A stretch of DNA of 64,000 nucleotides from NCBI GenBank assembly GCA_017516825.1, contig JAFXBC010000034.1, positions 1 through 64,000 on the forward strand. The letters are read 5' to 3'. Position 1 is the stretch's first letter. Every line of letters begins with the position of its first letter. This document shows positions 16,991-25,647 of the stretch, one piece after another. The notes under the pieces were generated by a model. The model was not told the origin of the DNA and made no database searches. It worked only from the letters and a program-made list of their open reading frames with translations. Both the position numbers and the translations under genes were made by a program. This stretch comes from Clostridia bacterium. Lineage in GTDB: Bacteria > Bacillota > Clostridia > Oscillospirales > CAG-382.

Positions 16991-17560
16991 TCACGCAAGA
17001 AGGGCTTTTAACTTCCTGCGGATACGGCAGACGGCGTTGGCGATGCTTTTTTCCGACCTGCCCATAACGCGGGCGATATCGGCATAGGAACGGTCGCTGA
17101 GATAGAGCTCAAACACGGAACGCTCATACCCCGAAAGTTCGGCAAAAACACGCTCGTAGAGCAGAGAACTGCTCTCGCGATCTAAAAACTCGCTTTCCGG
17201 CGAGGTGCCCGACACCAGCTCTGTATCGTCCAACGGGACGACGTCACCGTTTTGCTTCCGAAGGCGGCGGGCCGCGCTGATCACGCTGTGGCAGATACAG
17301 GAGGAAGCATAGGTCGCGAATGCGGAGGAAACACCGTCGTAGGTGCGGACGGCCTTCAGCAGGCCAACCAGACCTTCCTGGTAAAGATCCTCCCCATCGG
17401 CGGCGGGGACAAAGGATGCGGAATGAGAGATATGCCAATATACCAAGCGCTTATAGGATTCCACCAAGGCGGCAAAGGCCTCCCCGTCACCCAAGCGCGC
17501 GCGGGCGATCAACCGTGCCTCGTCGGCAACGGGCTGCCCTATTCCGGAATCGGAAAACAT
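16991..17560 (-). CDS. SigH-like RNA polymerase sigma factor
   Basis: 189 residues. Region 2 (about 20-90) holds EDLYQEGLVGLLKAVRTYD, and region 4 (about 138-188) holds LSGYERSVFELYLSDRSYAD with the helix-turn-helix IARVMGRSEKSIANAVCRI. These closely resemble sporulation sigma-H, which directs early sporulation genes. The start at 17560 is chosen because a strong promoter -10 at 17620-17625 puts transcription start after the longer candidate at 17617; a TTG at 17566, seven bases after GGTGG, is also possible. It could instead be an SigH-related factor for a species-specific response. Confidence 0.85.
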   Translation of the reverse strand: MFSDSGIGQPVADEARLIARARLGDGEAFAALVESYKRLVYWHISHSASFVPAADGEDLYQEGLVGLLKAVRTYDGVSSAFATYASSCICHSVISAARRLRKQNGDVVPLDDTELVSGTSPESEFLDRESSSLLYERVFAELSGYERSVFELYLSDRSYADIARVMGRSEKSIANAVCRIRRKLKALLA

Positions 17561-17619
17561 CTTCAAAGGCGCACCACCGATCTTACTGCAGTACAGAATA
17601 TTCCATACCACATTCATTC

Positions 17620-17647
17620 ATTATACACAATTTTTTATATTTGTCAA
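17620..17647 (-). promoter_or_regulatory. Promoter of the SigH-like gene
   Basis: Read leftwards: -35 TTGACA (17642-17647), 16-base AT-rich spacer, -10 TATAAT (17620-17625). Both hexamers match the sigma-A consensus. Confidence 0.88.
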
Positions 17648-17665
17648 CAGTTTTTCTGATTTTCT

Positions 17666-18823
17666 TTAGAATTTTTGTCGCATTTCACAATTCTTAAATT
17701 TTTTTTGAACGGAAAGAGCGGTTAAGATCTCCTTCATCTCCCCCATTTTTCCCTCCATATCCTTCGCCAGAGCGATCTGACAGCGGGCACGGATCAGGTT
17801 ATGGGAGGGCTTGCGGCATTTGAAATACACGTCTCCGTCCAAATAATCCTTTAAGAATCTGGAGGCAAGCTCCAGGGTGATGATCAACACGCCGTCGGGC
17901 AGGGTGAAAAATTCCTTTTCCGTCAAAATGTCCAAAAGCGGGGAAACGAATCCCTCTGCCAGCTTCCTGTAAGCCTGCAGGTTCAAAGAGACCTTGGAAA
18001 GGTCCTCCTCATCCTCGGCGGCGGTATTGCAGGCGAAGCGGACGGCATCCCCGAAATCGTGGGCCGCGTAGCCCGGCATCACCGTGTCCAGGTCGATCAC
18101 CGCCAAGGGGGTGCGGGTCTCGGCATCGAACATCACGTTGTTGCATTTGGTGTCGTTATGCACAACACGCAAGGGCAGCTCCCCTTCTCTGTGGAGATCC
18201 TCCAGCAAAGAGATATATCCCTCTTTGGAAAGCAGATACTCCAGCTCTGCTTCCACCTCTCCCCTTCTGCCCACGGCGTCCCGCAAGGCGGACTCCCGCA
18301 AGGCGGCAAACCGTTTTGGAGTATTGTGGAAATCGGGGATGGTGCGGTGAAGCCGTTCCGCAGGGAAATCCGAAAGATCTCTTTGGAACTCCCCGAAGGC
18401 GTAGCCCGTGCCGTAGAGGATCTCCTCGTCGGCAACGTTCACGCAACGGGAATCGTACACGTAGGAAAGAACGCGCCAGTAGTCCCCCTCCTCACTGCGG
18501 TGGAAGAACTCCCCGTTTTCCTTGCGGTAGAGGTGCAACACCTTGCGGCGGAGATCTTTTTCTCCCGCGGATAACAGCTTTTGCTCCATGTGAGAGGTGA
18601 CGGCGTAGGCGTTTTCCGCCACCTGATGGGGATTTTGGAACACCTTGTGGTTCAGCCTTTGCAGGGTGTAGTCCCGCCGTTTGCCCAAGGCGTCCCTGGT
18701 GCCGATAAAATAGGTATCATTGATATTTCCCACCTTTACCACGCGGTAGTCCTCCAATTCACCCTTCAGGTGAAAGGCCTCCATGATGGAGCGGAAGATG
18801 GAAAGCAATGCTTGCTCGGTCAT
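17666..18823 (-). CDS. NahK-like sugar kinase (aminoglycoside phosphotransferase fold)
   Basis: 385 residues. It has the phosphotransferase fold: the nucleotide loop region VVKVGNINDTYFIG near residue 28, the catalytic Brenner motif RVVHNDTKCNNVMFD (about 219-233) and the metal-binding VIDLDTVMPG (about 241-250). The string HNDTK-NNV followed by DLDTVMPG is typical of N-acetylhexosamine 1-kinase (NahK) of the lacto-N-biose pathway and its gut relatives rather than of antibiotic kinases. It probably phosphorylates a sugar or amino sugar. It is the last gene of the glycogen operon, 33 bases after the AAC(3)-like gene. Confidence 0.8.
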   Translation of the reverse strand: MTEQALLSIFRSIMEAFHLKGELEDYRVVKVGNINDTYFIGTRDALGKRRDYTLQRLNHKVFQNPHQVAENAYAVTSHMEQKLLSAGEKDLRRKVLHLYRKENGEFFHRSEEGDYWRVLSYVYDSRCVNVADEEILYGTGYAFGEFQRDLSDFPAERLHRTIPDFHNTPKRFAALRESALRDAVGRRGEVEAELEYLLSKEGYISLLEDLHREGELPLRVVHNDTKCNNVMFDAETRTPLAVIDLDTVMPGYAAHDFGDAVRFACNTAAEDEEDLSKVSLNLQAYRKLAEGFVSPLLDILTEKEFFTLPDGVLIITLELASRFLKDYLDGDVYFKCRKPSHNLIRARCQIALAKDMEGKMGEMKEILTALSVQKKFKNCEMRQKF

Positions 18824-18856
18824 AGGTTCAATAACAGCTCCCGGTTGGAAAACCTC

Positions 18857-19612
18857 TTACAGCTTTCCGATAAAAGAATGGGGATCTTCACGATACTTGG
18901 CGTCCGCCTTTTCCCACAAGGGAACCGCACGCATGAGATGGCAGGAGGCGGAGAGGATGTTGCCCTTTTGCAGCTCTTTATCGGTGAGGATATTCTCCAT
19001 GCGGCTGTAAGCCTGGTAAACGCCCTTGAAGTCGTGGGCGTAGCAGGGCTGTTCGTAGGTACTGCCGTCCTCCTTCACCATGGTATAGGTGTAGCATTCC
19101 TCGAACAGGTAGTCCGGGCGGGAAAGCTCCTCGATGGCGTGCATGGAGGTGTTGCAGTTGGTGCCGCACCCCAAGAACAGGATACTGCCGTCCAGCTCCA
19201 TCACCCGATGGAAGGGGGAATTGGGCCCGCAGGGGGTATTGTCCAGGTGATGCCCGCCTACCACGGCCTCCTGCAGTTCACCGATGGCGGCGCAGGAATG
19301 GGTGGGACAGAGACTTCTCTTTGCCCCTGCAACGGAGGTACGGAAATACTCGGGAATGGCACCCACGCAGGAGGGGGTGTTCTTCACGTCGAAGGTGAGG
19401 GAATGAGCGGGGCCGCAGGACATATAGCTGAGGGTGGGGAACACCAGGGTTCCGTGGTCCCCCAGGGCGAGACGGAGGCCTTCGATAACGTGGGCGGGGG
19501 TCAAGCCCTGTCTGCCCATAGATTTCAGAGAGGAATGGACCAGCAGAACGCTTCCCTCTCTCACACCCAAAGCGCGGGCGTCTGCGGCGATCTGTTTTAC
19601 AAATTCGTTCAT
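18857..19612 (-). CDS. AAC(3)-family acetyltransferase
   Basis: 251 residues. The AAC(3) fold is visible: VLLVHSSLKSMG near residue 23, GTLVFPTLSYMS near 52, the catalytic-His string RSLCPTHSCAAIG near 100 and DGSILFLGCGTNCNTSMHAIE near 140. The family acetylates amino groups from acetyl-CoA; many chromosomal members act on amino sugars or unknown amines rather than on drugs. Its ATG overlaps the GH13 stop by four bases. Tight coupling to an amylase, and a NahK-like kinase after it, argue for a carbohydrate role. Confidence 0.85.
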   Translation of the reverse strand: MNEFVKQIAADARALGVREGSVLLVHSSLKSMGRQGLTPAHVIEGLRLALGDHGTLVFPTLSYMSCGPAHSLTFDVKNTPSCVGAIPEYFRTSVAGAKRSLCPTHSCAAIGELQEAVVGGHHLDNTPCGPNSPFHRVMELDGSILFLGCGTNCNTSMHAIEELSRPDYLFEECYTYTMVKEDGSTYEQPCYAHDFKGVYQAYSRMENILTDKELQKGNILSASCHLMRAVPLWEKADAKYREDPHSFIGKL

Positions 19613-21456
19613 ACAGTTAGATCCTTCAAAATTCTTGTGGTTCCGGCGGAAATCAGAAGCTCACCGCTGACGGTCTCCCCCGTCATCAGATCGGTCACGG
19701 GGCCGCCCGGACGGTGGAGATAGGCATCCTCGGAGGCGTTGGAAAGCACCGTCAATCTGCCATTTTCGTCAAAGCGTTGGAAGGCGAAGACTCCCTCGGG
19801 GGTGTCCAGCACGGCAAAGCCTTCTGCGCCGAACAGCTTTTCTCTGGCGCGGAGGCGGTTCACAGCGCGAAAAGCGTTATGAAGCTTGCTGTCGATGGCG
19901 TGCCAAGGAAAGGGGCGGCGGTTAAAGGGGTCGTGATAGCCCTCCATCCCCGCTTCGTCTCCGTAGTAGATACAGGGAACGCCGGGGAGGCAGGCCAGCA
20001 GGGTATATCCGTTTATCAGGGTGTTCGCCGCTTTTTCACGCTGCTTTTTGGTCATACGGCGGACCGCCAAAACCTCGTTGGGTTCGCCAAAATCTCCCTC
20101 TCCCCCCAGCACGGTAAGAATACGCTCGGTATCGTGAGTCCCGATACTATTCATGGTATGCAACAGTGCCTTGGGAGGATAATGCTGATGTAAGGTCTCG
20201 GTGACCTCCCGCAGGAGAGAGGCGTCCCCATACTTCAAGAAATGGATCAGCCCGTTGCGGAAGGGATAGTTCATCACCCCCGAGAGCTGTTTCCCTCGGA
20301 AGTAGCGCTTTCTTTGGTCGTAGGCGATCTTGTTGGAGGCATCCTCCCACACCTCGCCGATGATGGCGGCATCGGGCTTGGCCTTCTTCACCGCGGAAAC
20401 GATCTCTTCCAGGAAATCGCTTTCCAGCTCGTCCACCACGTCCAGGCGGTAGCCGTCGATGCCAAGAGCCATGTATTTGGGAATCACCCGTTCGCAGATA
20501 AAGGAGCGGAATTCCTTGCACTTTTTGGGCTTGGGGAGGTTCTTGATCCCCCACCAGCTTTCGTAGTCGTCACGGGTCTGCCCGAAGGTAAACCAAGGAT
20601 AGTAGGGGGATTCCTCGGATTGATAAGCGCCGAGGCTTTGGTACTTGCCGTAACGGTTGAAGTACACGCTGTCGTCCCCTACGTGGTTGAACACTCCGTC
20701 CAGGATGATGCGGATGCCCATGGAATGGGCCTTTTCCACCAGCTCGGAAAGGGCTTTTTCCCCGCCGAAGGTGGGATCCACGGTGAGGTAATCCCCGGTG
20801 TCGTACTTATGGTTGGAATAGGCATCGGCAATGGGGCTTAAGTAAATGACGGTGACCCCCAGATCCTTGAGGTAGCTGAGCTTATCCGCCACGCCGTAAA
20901 GATCCCCGCCGAAGTGGGTGTTGTTGGGGAAGGCCTGGCCGTTGACGGGGGGATATTCGGGAGTGCCGTTTTCCCAATCCTCGTTGTACACCGCGTCGGT
21001 GCGGCGCATGGATCTGCCGCTTTTGCAGAAGCGGTCCACGAAGATATGGTAGAACACGCCCCGGGTGAGCCAATCGGGAGCGGGATATTCGTCCTTGTAC
21101 ACCGTCAATTGGAATTCATTGACGAAGCGGTCGGAAAGGGCTACGTGAGAGCGGTCGCAAACGGTATACCGTCTGCCTGCGGGGGTCTCCCCCTCGAAAT
21201 GGAAGAAGAACAGTCCGTCTCCCTCCGGGGCGATCTCACGGGTATCCAGGGACAAGGAAAAGAAGGAAAGCTCCCCTTCCTTGTGCAGGAAAGGCGCTTC
21301 CCTGGCGAGAAGCACCTTTTCGTCGTTGCCCAGATAAAACCAAGCCCGGGTTGCCCCCTGCATCCCCAGGGTCAACTCTACCGTATCTCCGAAGGAGCAG
21401 GTAAAGGACCCCGTGGGCTTGCCGTTGCGGCTAACCTGTAAAAAGACGTTGTTCAT
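19609..21456 (-). CDS. GH13 alpha-glucosidase/neopullulanase-type amylase (cytoplasmic)
   Basis: 615 residues without a signal peptide. An N-terminal beta domain (1-125) precedes the barrel. Catalytic residues are visible: the nucleophile Asp in GIDGYRLDVVDE, the acid Glu in AIIGEVWED and the third carboxylate in NSIGTHDTERI; region I reads DGVFNHVG. Layout fits the neopullulanase/cyclomaltodextrinase/maltogenic amylase group, which trims branched maltodextrins released from glycogen. The start at 21456 overlaps the glgP stop by four bases and follows AAGAAAG; an in-frame start at 21483 lies inside glgP. It would complement GlgP in glycogen breakdown. Confidence 0.92.
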   Translation of the reverse strand: MNNVFLQVSRNGKPTGSFTCSFGDTVELTLGMQGATRAWFYLGNDEKVLLAREAPFLHKEGELSFFSLSLDTREIAPEGDGLFFFHFEGETPAGRRYTVCDRSHVALSDRFVNEFQLTVYKDEYPAPDWLTRGVFYHIFVDRFCKSGRSMRRTDAVYNEDWENGTPEYPPVNGQAFPNNTHFGGDLYGVADKLSYLKDLGVTVIYLSPIADAYSNHKYDTGDYLTVDPTFGGEKALSELVEKAHSMGIRIILDGVFNHVGDDSVYFNRYGKYQSLGAYQSEESPYYPWFTFGQTRDDYESWWGIKNLPKPKKCKEFRSFICERVIPKYMALGIDGYRLDVVDELESDFLEEIVSAVKKAKPDAAIIGEVWEDASNKIAYDQRKRYFRGKQLSGVMNYPFRNGLIHFLKYGDASLLREVTETLHQHYPPKALLHTMNSIGTHDTERILTVLGGEGDFGEPNEVLAVRRMTKKQREKAANTLINGYTLLACLPGVPCIYYGDEAGMEGYHDPFNRRPFPWHAIDSKLHNAFRAVNRLRAREKLFGAEGFAVLDTPEGVFAFQRFDENGRLTVLSNASEDAYLHRPGGPVTDLMTGETVSGELLISAGTTRILKDLTV

Positions 21457-23882
21457 ACTTTCTTGATGGGCTTGATACCCCAAATGTTGTCCGCATACTC
21501 ACGGATACTGCGGTCTGCGGCAAAGAAGCCTGCCTTGGCAATGTTGGTAAGAGACATCTTGTTCCAACGCTTGCGGTCGCCGTAAGCCTCCAGCATGCGG
21601 TCGTGAGCGTCTGCGTAGAAGCTGTAATCCGCCAGGCACATGAAGGGGTCGGAAACGCCGTGGGAATACAGCAGGTATCTGGCGATGTCCGCGAAGGATC
21701 TGCCTGCGTAGCCTGCCTGCATACTGTCGATGGCGCGCTTCAGGTTGGGGTTGCTGTTGTAATAATCGGAAGAAGAGTAGCCCTTACGCCACAGCTCCTC
21801 CACCTCTTCTGCCGTGTGGCCGAAGATGAAGATATTGTCCTTGCCCAGGAGAGAAGCCATTTCCACGTTGGCACCGTCCAGAGTACCGATGGTCAAGGCA
21901 CCGTTGATCATGAACTTCATGTTGCCGGTACCGCTGGCCTCCTTACCTGCCAGGGAGATCTGCTCGGAGATCTCTGCGGCGGGCATAAGATGCTCTGCCA
22001 GGGTGACGTTGTAGTTTTCCAGGAAGACTACGCGGAGCTTCTTGCGGATGATGGGATCCTTTTCGATCTCCGCACCCACGTAACAGATCAGACGGAGGAT
22101 GTCCTTCGCCAGATAATAGCCGGGAGCCGCCTTAGCCGCGAACAGGAAGGTCTGGGGCGGGATATCCAGGTTGGGATTCTCTTTCAACTGCTGATACAGG
22201 TCGATGATGTGGATGGCGTTGAGAAGCTGGCGCTTATACTCGTGGAGACGCTTTGCCTGCACGTCGAAAATGCTGTCGGGATCCAGCTGGATGCCCTTGG
22301 TATCCTTGATATACTTGGCAAAATCCGCTTTGTTCTGCTTCTTGATCTTTTCCAGGCGCTCCAGAACGGAGGCATCCTCGGAGAAGGCAAGGAATTTTTC
22401 CAACTGAGCGGGGTCCTTGCGGTACTCCTTGCCGATGCACTCATCCAACAGAGAGGCCAGACGGGGGTTGGAATAGCACAGCCACTTGCGGTGTGCGATG
22501 CCGTTGGTCACGTTGGTGAAGCGGTTGGGGTACATATCGTTGTAATCCTTGAACACGGTGGTCTTCAGGATATCGGAATGCAGGCCGGATACGCCGTTGA
22601 TATGGTGGGAGCCGATGACGGACAGGTTTGCCATACGTACCATGCCGTGACCCAGGATGGACATTCTGCCCACCTTGTCCCAATCCCCCATGAAGGTCTC
22701 CCAGGCTTCCTTGCAGAAGCGCTCGTTGATCTCCTTGATGATGGAGTGGATTCTGGGGAGCTTGATGGCAAAGAGGTTTTCGTTCCACATCTCCAGCGCC
22801 TCGGGCAACACGGTGTGGTTGGTGTAGGAGACGGTGGCAGTGGTGATCTCCCAGGCGTGCTCCCAGGAGAAGTGGTGCTGATCCATAAGGATACGCATCA
22901 GCTCGGGGATGGCCAGGGCGGGATGGGTGTCGTTGATGTGGATGGCAACCTTGTCGGGCAGGTTCTCCAGGGTCTTGTACTGGGCCAGATGGTTGCCCAG
23001 GATGTTCTGCAGAGAAGCGGACACCAGGAAATACTGCTGAGAAAGGCGCAGCAATTTGCCCTCGTGGTGGTTATCCGCGGGGTAAAGCACCTTGCACAGG
23101 GTATCCGCCATGGTGCTTTCCTCCAGAGCCTTGATATACTGGCCCTGGGAGAAGGCCTTCATGTCGAAGCCGTCCTTGTCCTTTGCCTTCCAGAGGCGCA
23201 GGGTGTTGACGGTATCCGTACCGCCGCCGGTGATGAACATATCGTAGGGAACTGCCTCGATCTCGTCGCAATTTTCGTGGATGACGTGGCAATGGCCGTC
23301 TCTCCACTCCTCGCGGACCACGCCGCCGAAGCGGACGGTCACCTTTTTGTCCTGTCTGGGAACGAGCCAGCAGTTGCCGTCGGGAAGCCAGATATCGGGA
23401 AGCTCAAGCTGTTCTCCGTCTACGATACGCTGCTTGAACAGACCGTACTCGTACAAAAGAGAAAAGCCCTTTGCAGGATAGTCCTGGGAGGTCAGCGCGT
23501 CCAGGAAGCAAGCGGCAAGTCTGCCCAAGCCGCCGTTGCCCAAACCGGGGTCCGGCTCCAGCTCGTAGATCTCGTTAAGGGAAAAGCCGTGCTTCTTCAG
23601 CGCTTTGCGGTAGATCTCCTCGATCCCCAGGTTGCAAAGGTTGAGTTTCAGGGTACGACCCATCAGGAACTCCATGCACAGGTAGAATACCTGCTTGGAA
23701 GCCTGTTCTTTGGATTTTTGGATGAGCTCCTTGTTCCGGGAGCCCAGCAGGTCACGGACGGACAAAACGACCGCCTGGTACATCTGCTGAGGAGTCGCCT
23801 CCTCCGGCGCAATACCGAAGTAGCGGGAAAGTTTGTTGAGAAGTGCCTCGTCTACGTGAGCCTGTTTGATCTGTTGTGCCAT
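21453..23882 (-). CDS. glgP: Glycogen phosphorylase GlgP
   Basis: 809 residues, normal length for the GT35 family. It releases glucose-1-phosphate from glycogen ends. The pyridoxal-phosphate lysine lies in EASGTGNMKFMINGALTIGT near residue 645, and FLMGRTLKLNL plus DPGLGNGGLGRLAACF are family signatures in the N-terminal third. The start has GGAG 11 bases upstream. It comes 321 bases after glgA, separated by element copy D, and is coupled to the GH13 gene. Synthesis and breakdown genes share one operon. Confidence 0.97.
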   Translation of the reverse strand: MAQQIKQAHVDEALLNKLSRYFGIAPEEATPQQMYQAVVLSVRDLLGSRNKELIQKSKEQASKQVFYLCMEFLMGRTLKLNLCNLGIEEIYRKALKKHGFSLNEIYELEPDPGLGNGGLGRLAACFLDALTSQDYPAKGFSLLYEYGLFKQRIVDGEQLELPDIWLPDGNCWLVPRQDKKVTVRFGGVVREEWRDGHCHVIHENCDEIEAVPYDMFITGGGTDTVNTLRLWKAKDKDGFDMKAFSQGQYIKALEESTMADTLCKVLYPADNHHEGKLLRLSQQYFLVSASLQNILGNHLAQYKTLENLPDKVAIHINDTHPALAIPELMRILMDQHHFSWEHAWEITTATVSYTNHTVLPEALEMWNENLFAIKLPRIHSIIKEINERFCKEAWETFMGDWDKVGRMSILGHGMVRMANLSVIGSHHINGVSGLHSDILKTTVFKDYNDMYPNRFTNVTNGIAHRKWLCYSNPRLASLLDECIGKEYRKDPAQLEKFLAFSEDASVLERLEKIKKQNKADFAKYIKDTKGIQLDPDSIFDVQAKRLHEYKRQLLNAIHIIDLYQQLKENPNLDIPPQTFLFAAKAAPGYYLAKDILRLICYVGAEIEKDPIIRKKLRVVFLENYNVTLAEHLMPAAEISEQISLAGKEASGTGNMKFMINGALTIGTLDGANVEMASLLGKDNIFIFGHTAEEVEELWRKGYSSSDYYNSNPNLKRAIDSMQAGYAGRSFADIARYLLYSHGVSDPFMCLADYSFYADAHDRMLEAYGDRKRWNKMSLTNIAKAGFFAADRSIREYADNIWGIKPIKKV

Positions 23883-23960
23883 GGTAATGGTTTCTCCAAG
23901 ATGTTTCTTAATTTTAGGATATATTCTTAATCAAAACGATCATGCACCCTTTATTTTACG

Positions 23961-24117
23961 AGAGAGGTGCCTTTTGAAAAAGGCGCCTCCCTCGCACTCC
24001 CTCCGCGAAAACTTTTCTTCAATAAATAAAAGAAAAGTTTTTGGGGTTTCCAAAGGGGGCTTTTTTCAAAAAAACACCTTTGGCGGGGAGTACCGGGACG
24101 GTACGGGGCAGGGCCCC
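23961..24117 (+). repeat. Three-hairpin intergenic element, copy D
   Basis: Hairpin 1 (23962-23993, GGTGCCTTTT with AAAGGCGCC), hairpin 2 (24008-24042, AAAACTTTTCTT with its complement), hairpin 3 (24050-24083, CCAAAGG with CCTTTGG around an A/T-rich stem), then two short GC hairpins (GTACC/GGTAC near 24090-24104, GGGGC/GCCCC after it). Hairpin 1 nearly equals that of copy B. It is antisense to the glg operon and fills most of the 322-base gap between glgP and glgA; nothing else was found in this gap. Confidence 0.75.
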
Positions 24118-24204
24118 TTTCTCATAACCTCGTTTTGTTTTAAGCAAAAATAATGGAGTACGGGGGAGAAAGGTTTCTCCCCCATCCGTCTTTTTTAATG
24201 GAAA

Positions 24205-25626
24205 TTACAGGGAACGGTACAGGTCTGCGTACTGAACGGCAGAGCTGTCCCAAGAGAAGTCGGTGAGCATGACGCGGCGCACCAGCTTCTTCCAGGCCGC
24301 CTTGTCAGCGTAGCAGTTCAGAGCGTTCCGCAAAGCGCACAGCATATCCCAGGCGCTGTAAGACGCGAAGGTAAAGCCGTTGCCGCCGCCCTCACAGCCT
24401 GCGTCCTTGATGCTGTCGTACAATCCGCCGGTCTCGTGGATCACGGGGACGGTGCCGTAGCGGGAGCAGATCATCTGTGCCAAGCCGCAGGGCTCGGTAC
24501 GGGAGGGCATCAGGAAGATATCGGCGCCTGCATAGATCTGCTTTGCCAGAGTCTGGTCAAAGCGGAGCAACACGCGGCAATTGTCGGGATGGCGTTCTGC
24601 CAGGTGCCAGAAATAATCCTCGTAGTAGAAGTCGCCCTTGCCCAGCAGGATGAGCTGAACGTTCTCCTGCAGCAGGTCGTCCGCCGCCAGGGTGAGCAGA
24701 TCCAAGCCCTTGGAATCCACCAGACGGGTGATCATGGCCACCACGGGCTTGTCGGGATCTACGGGAAGGCCAACGGACTTCTGCAGCTCCGCCTTGCACA
24801 CCGCCTTACCCGCCATCTTGTTCACGTGGAAGGATGCGGGAAGCTCGGTATTCTTGGAGGGGCTGTAATAGTCCTTATCGATGCCGTTGAGGATGCCGGA
24901 AAGCTTGCCCTCGAACATCTTCAGGATGGGATCCAGGCCGTGGGAGAACTTGGGGTTCAAAATTTCCTTAGCGTAGGTGGGGCTGACGGTGGTCACCTTA
25001 TCGGAACAGATGATGGCGCCCTTCATCAGGTTGATACAGCCGCCGTATTCCACGATCTCGTGGTCGGAGGGCATCAGGTCGAACACGTCGGCCAGGGAAT
25101 CCAGGCCGAACTTGCCCTGGTACTGGATGTTATGGATGGTGAAGGCGGTACGGATGCCCGAATAGCCCTCCATGTAGCCGTACTTACGCTTCAGATAGAT
25201 CACCGCAAGGGCGGCCTGCCAGTCGTGGGCGTGAAGCACGTCCGGGAAGAAATCCAGGTCGGGCAACAGATCCACCACGGCACGGCAGAAGAAGGCGAAA
25301 CGCTCACCGTCGTCAAATTCGCCGTACAGGGAGGCGCGCTTGAAGTAATACTCGTTATCCAGGAAATAATAGGTAACGTTGCGATACACCACGGAGTAAA
25401 CGCCGCAGTACTGGTTTCTCCAGTTCAGGGTGACGTTACGGCTGGTGAGGAAAGTAAGTTTTTCACGCCAGGAGGCATCCATGGTGCCGTAGAGGGGCAT
25501 GATCACACGGATATCGTCCTCGGGATTCTGCTTTTTGAGAGCGGCGGGAAGGGAGCCGATGACGTCGGCAAGTCCGCCGGAGGCGGCAAAGGGAGTGGAC
25601 TCCGATGCTACGTATAAGATCTTCAT
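24205..25626 (-). CDS. glgA: Glycogen synthase GlgA (GT5)
   Basis: 473 residues. It extends glycogen chains from ADP-glucose. The N-terminal GT5 domain starts MKILYVASESTPFAASGGLA; the usual KxGGL motif reads AASGGL here, so the ADP-glucose-contacting Lys is replaced by Ala. The C-terminal domain keeps PSRTEPCGLAQM and HETGGLYDSI, including the catalytic Glu. The start at 25626 has AAAAGGA upstream. It follows glgD by 21 bases. The Lys change is also, as I recall, seen in some Firmicutes enzymes, so activity is likely kept. Confidence 0.94.
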   Translation of the reverse strand: MKILYVASESTPFAASGGLADVIGSLPAALKKQNPEDDIRVIMPLYGTMDASWREKLTFLTSRNVTLNWRNQYCGVYSVVYRNVTYYFLDNEYYFKRASLYGEFDDGERFAFFCRAVVDLLPDLDFFPDVLHAHDWQAALAVIYLKRKYGYMEGYSGIRTAFTIHNIQYQGKFGLDSLADVFDLMPSDHEIVEYGGCINLMKGAIICSDKVTTVSPTYAKEILNPKFSHGLDPILKMFEGKLSGILNGIDKDYYSPSKNTELPASFHVNKMAGKAVCKAELQKSVGLPVDPDKPVVAMITRLVDSKGLDLLTLAADDLLQENVQLILLGKGDFYYEDYFWHLAERHPDNCRVLLRFDQTLAKQIYAGADIFLMPSRTEPCGLAQMICSRYGTVPVIHETGGLYDSIKDAGCEGGGNGFTFASYSAWDMLCALRNALNCYADKAAWKKLVRRVMLTDFSWDSSAVQYADLYRSL

Positions 25627-25647
25627 AAACGGTTCAAATCCTTTTCA

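Noticed and set aside
17561-17617. Upstream start for the SigH-like protein
   Set aside because: It lies on the promoter side of the predicted transcription start and lacks a ribosome site.
17666-19612. Antibiotic-resistance cassette
   Set aside because: The AAC(3)- and APH-like genes are coupled to glycogen genes, share their base composition and show sugar-kinase motifs; no mobile element is near.
21603-23930. 775-codon open frame opposite glgP
   Set aside because: Antisense shadow of a conserved gene; no family resemblance.
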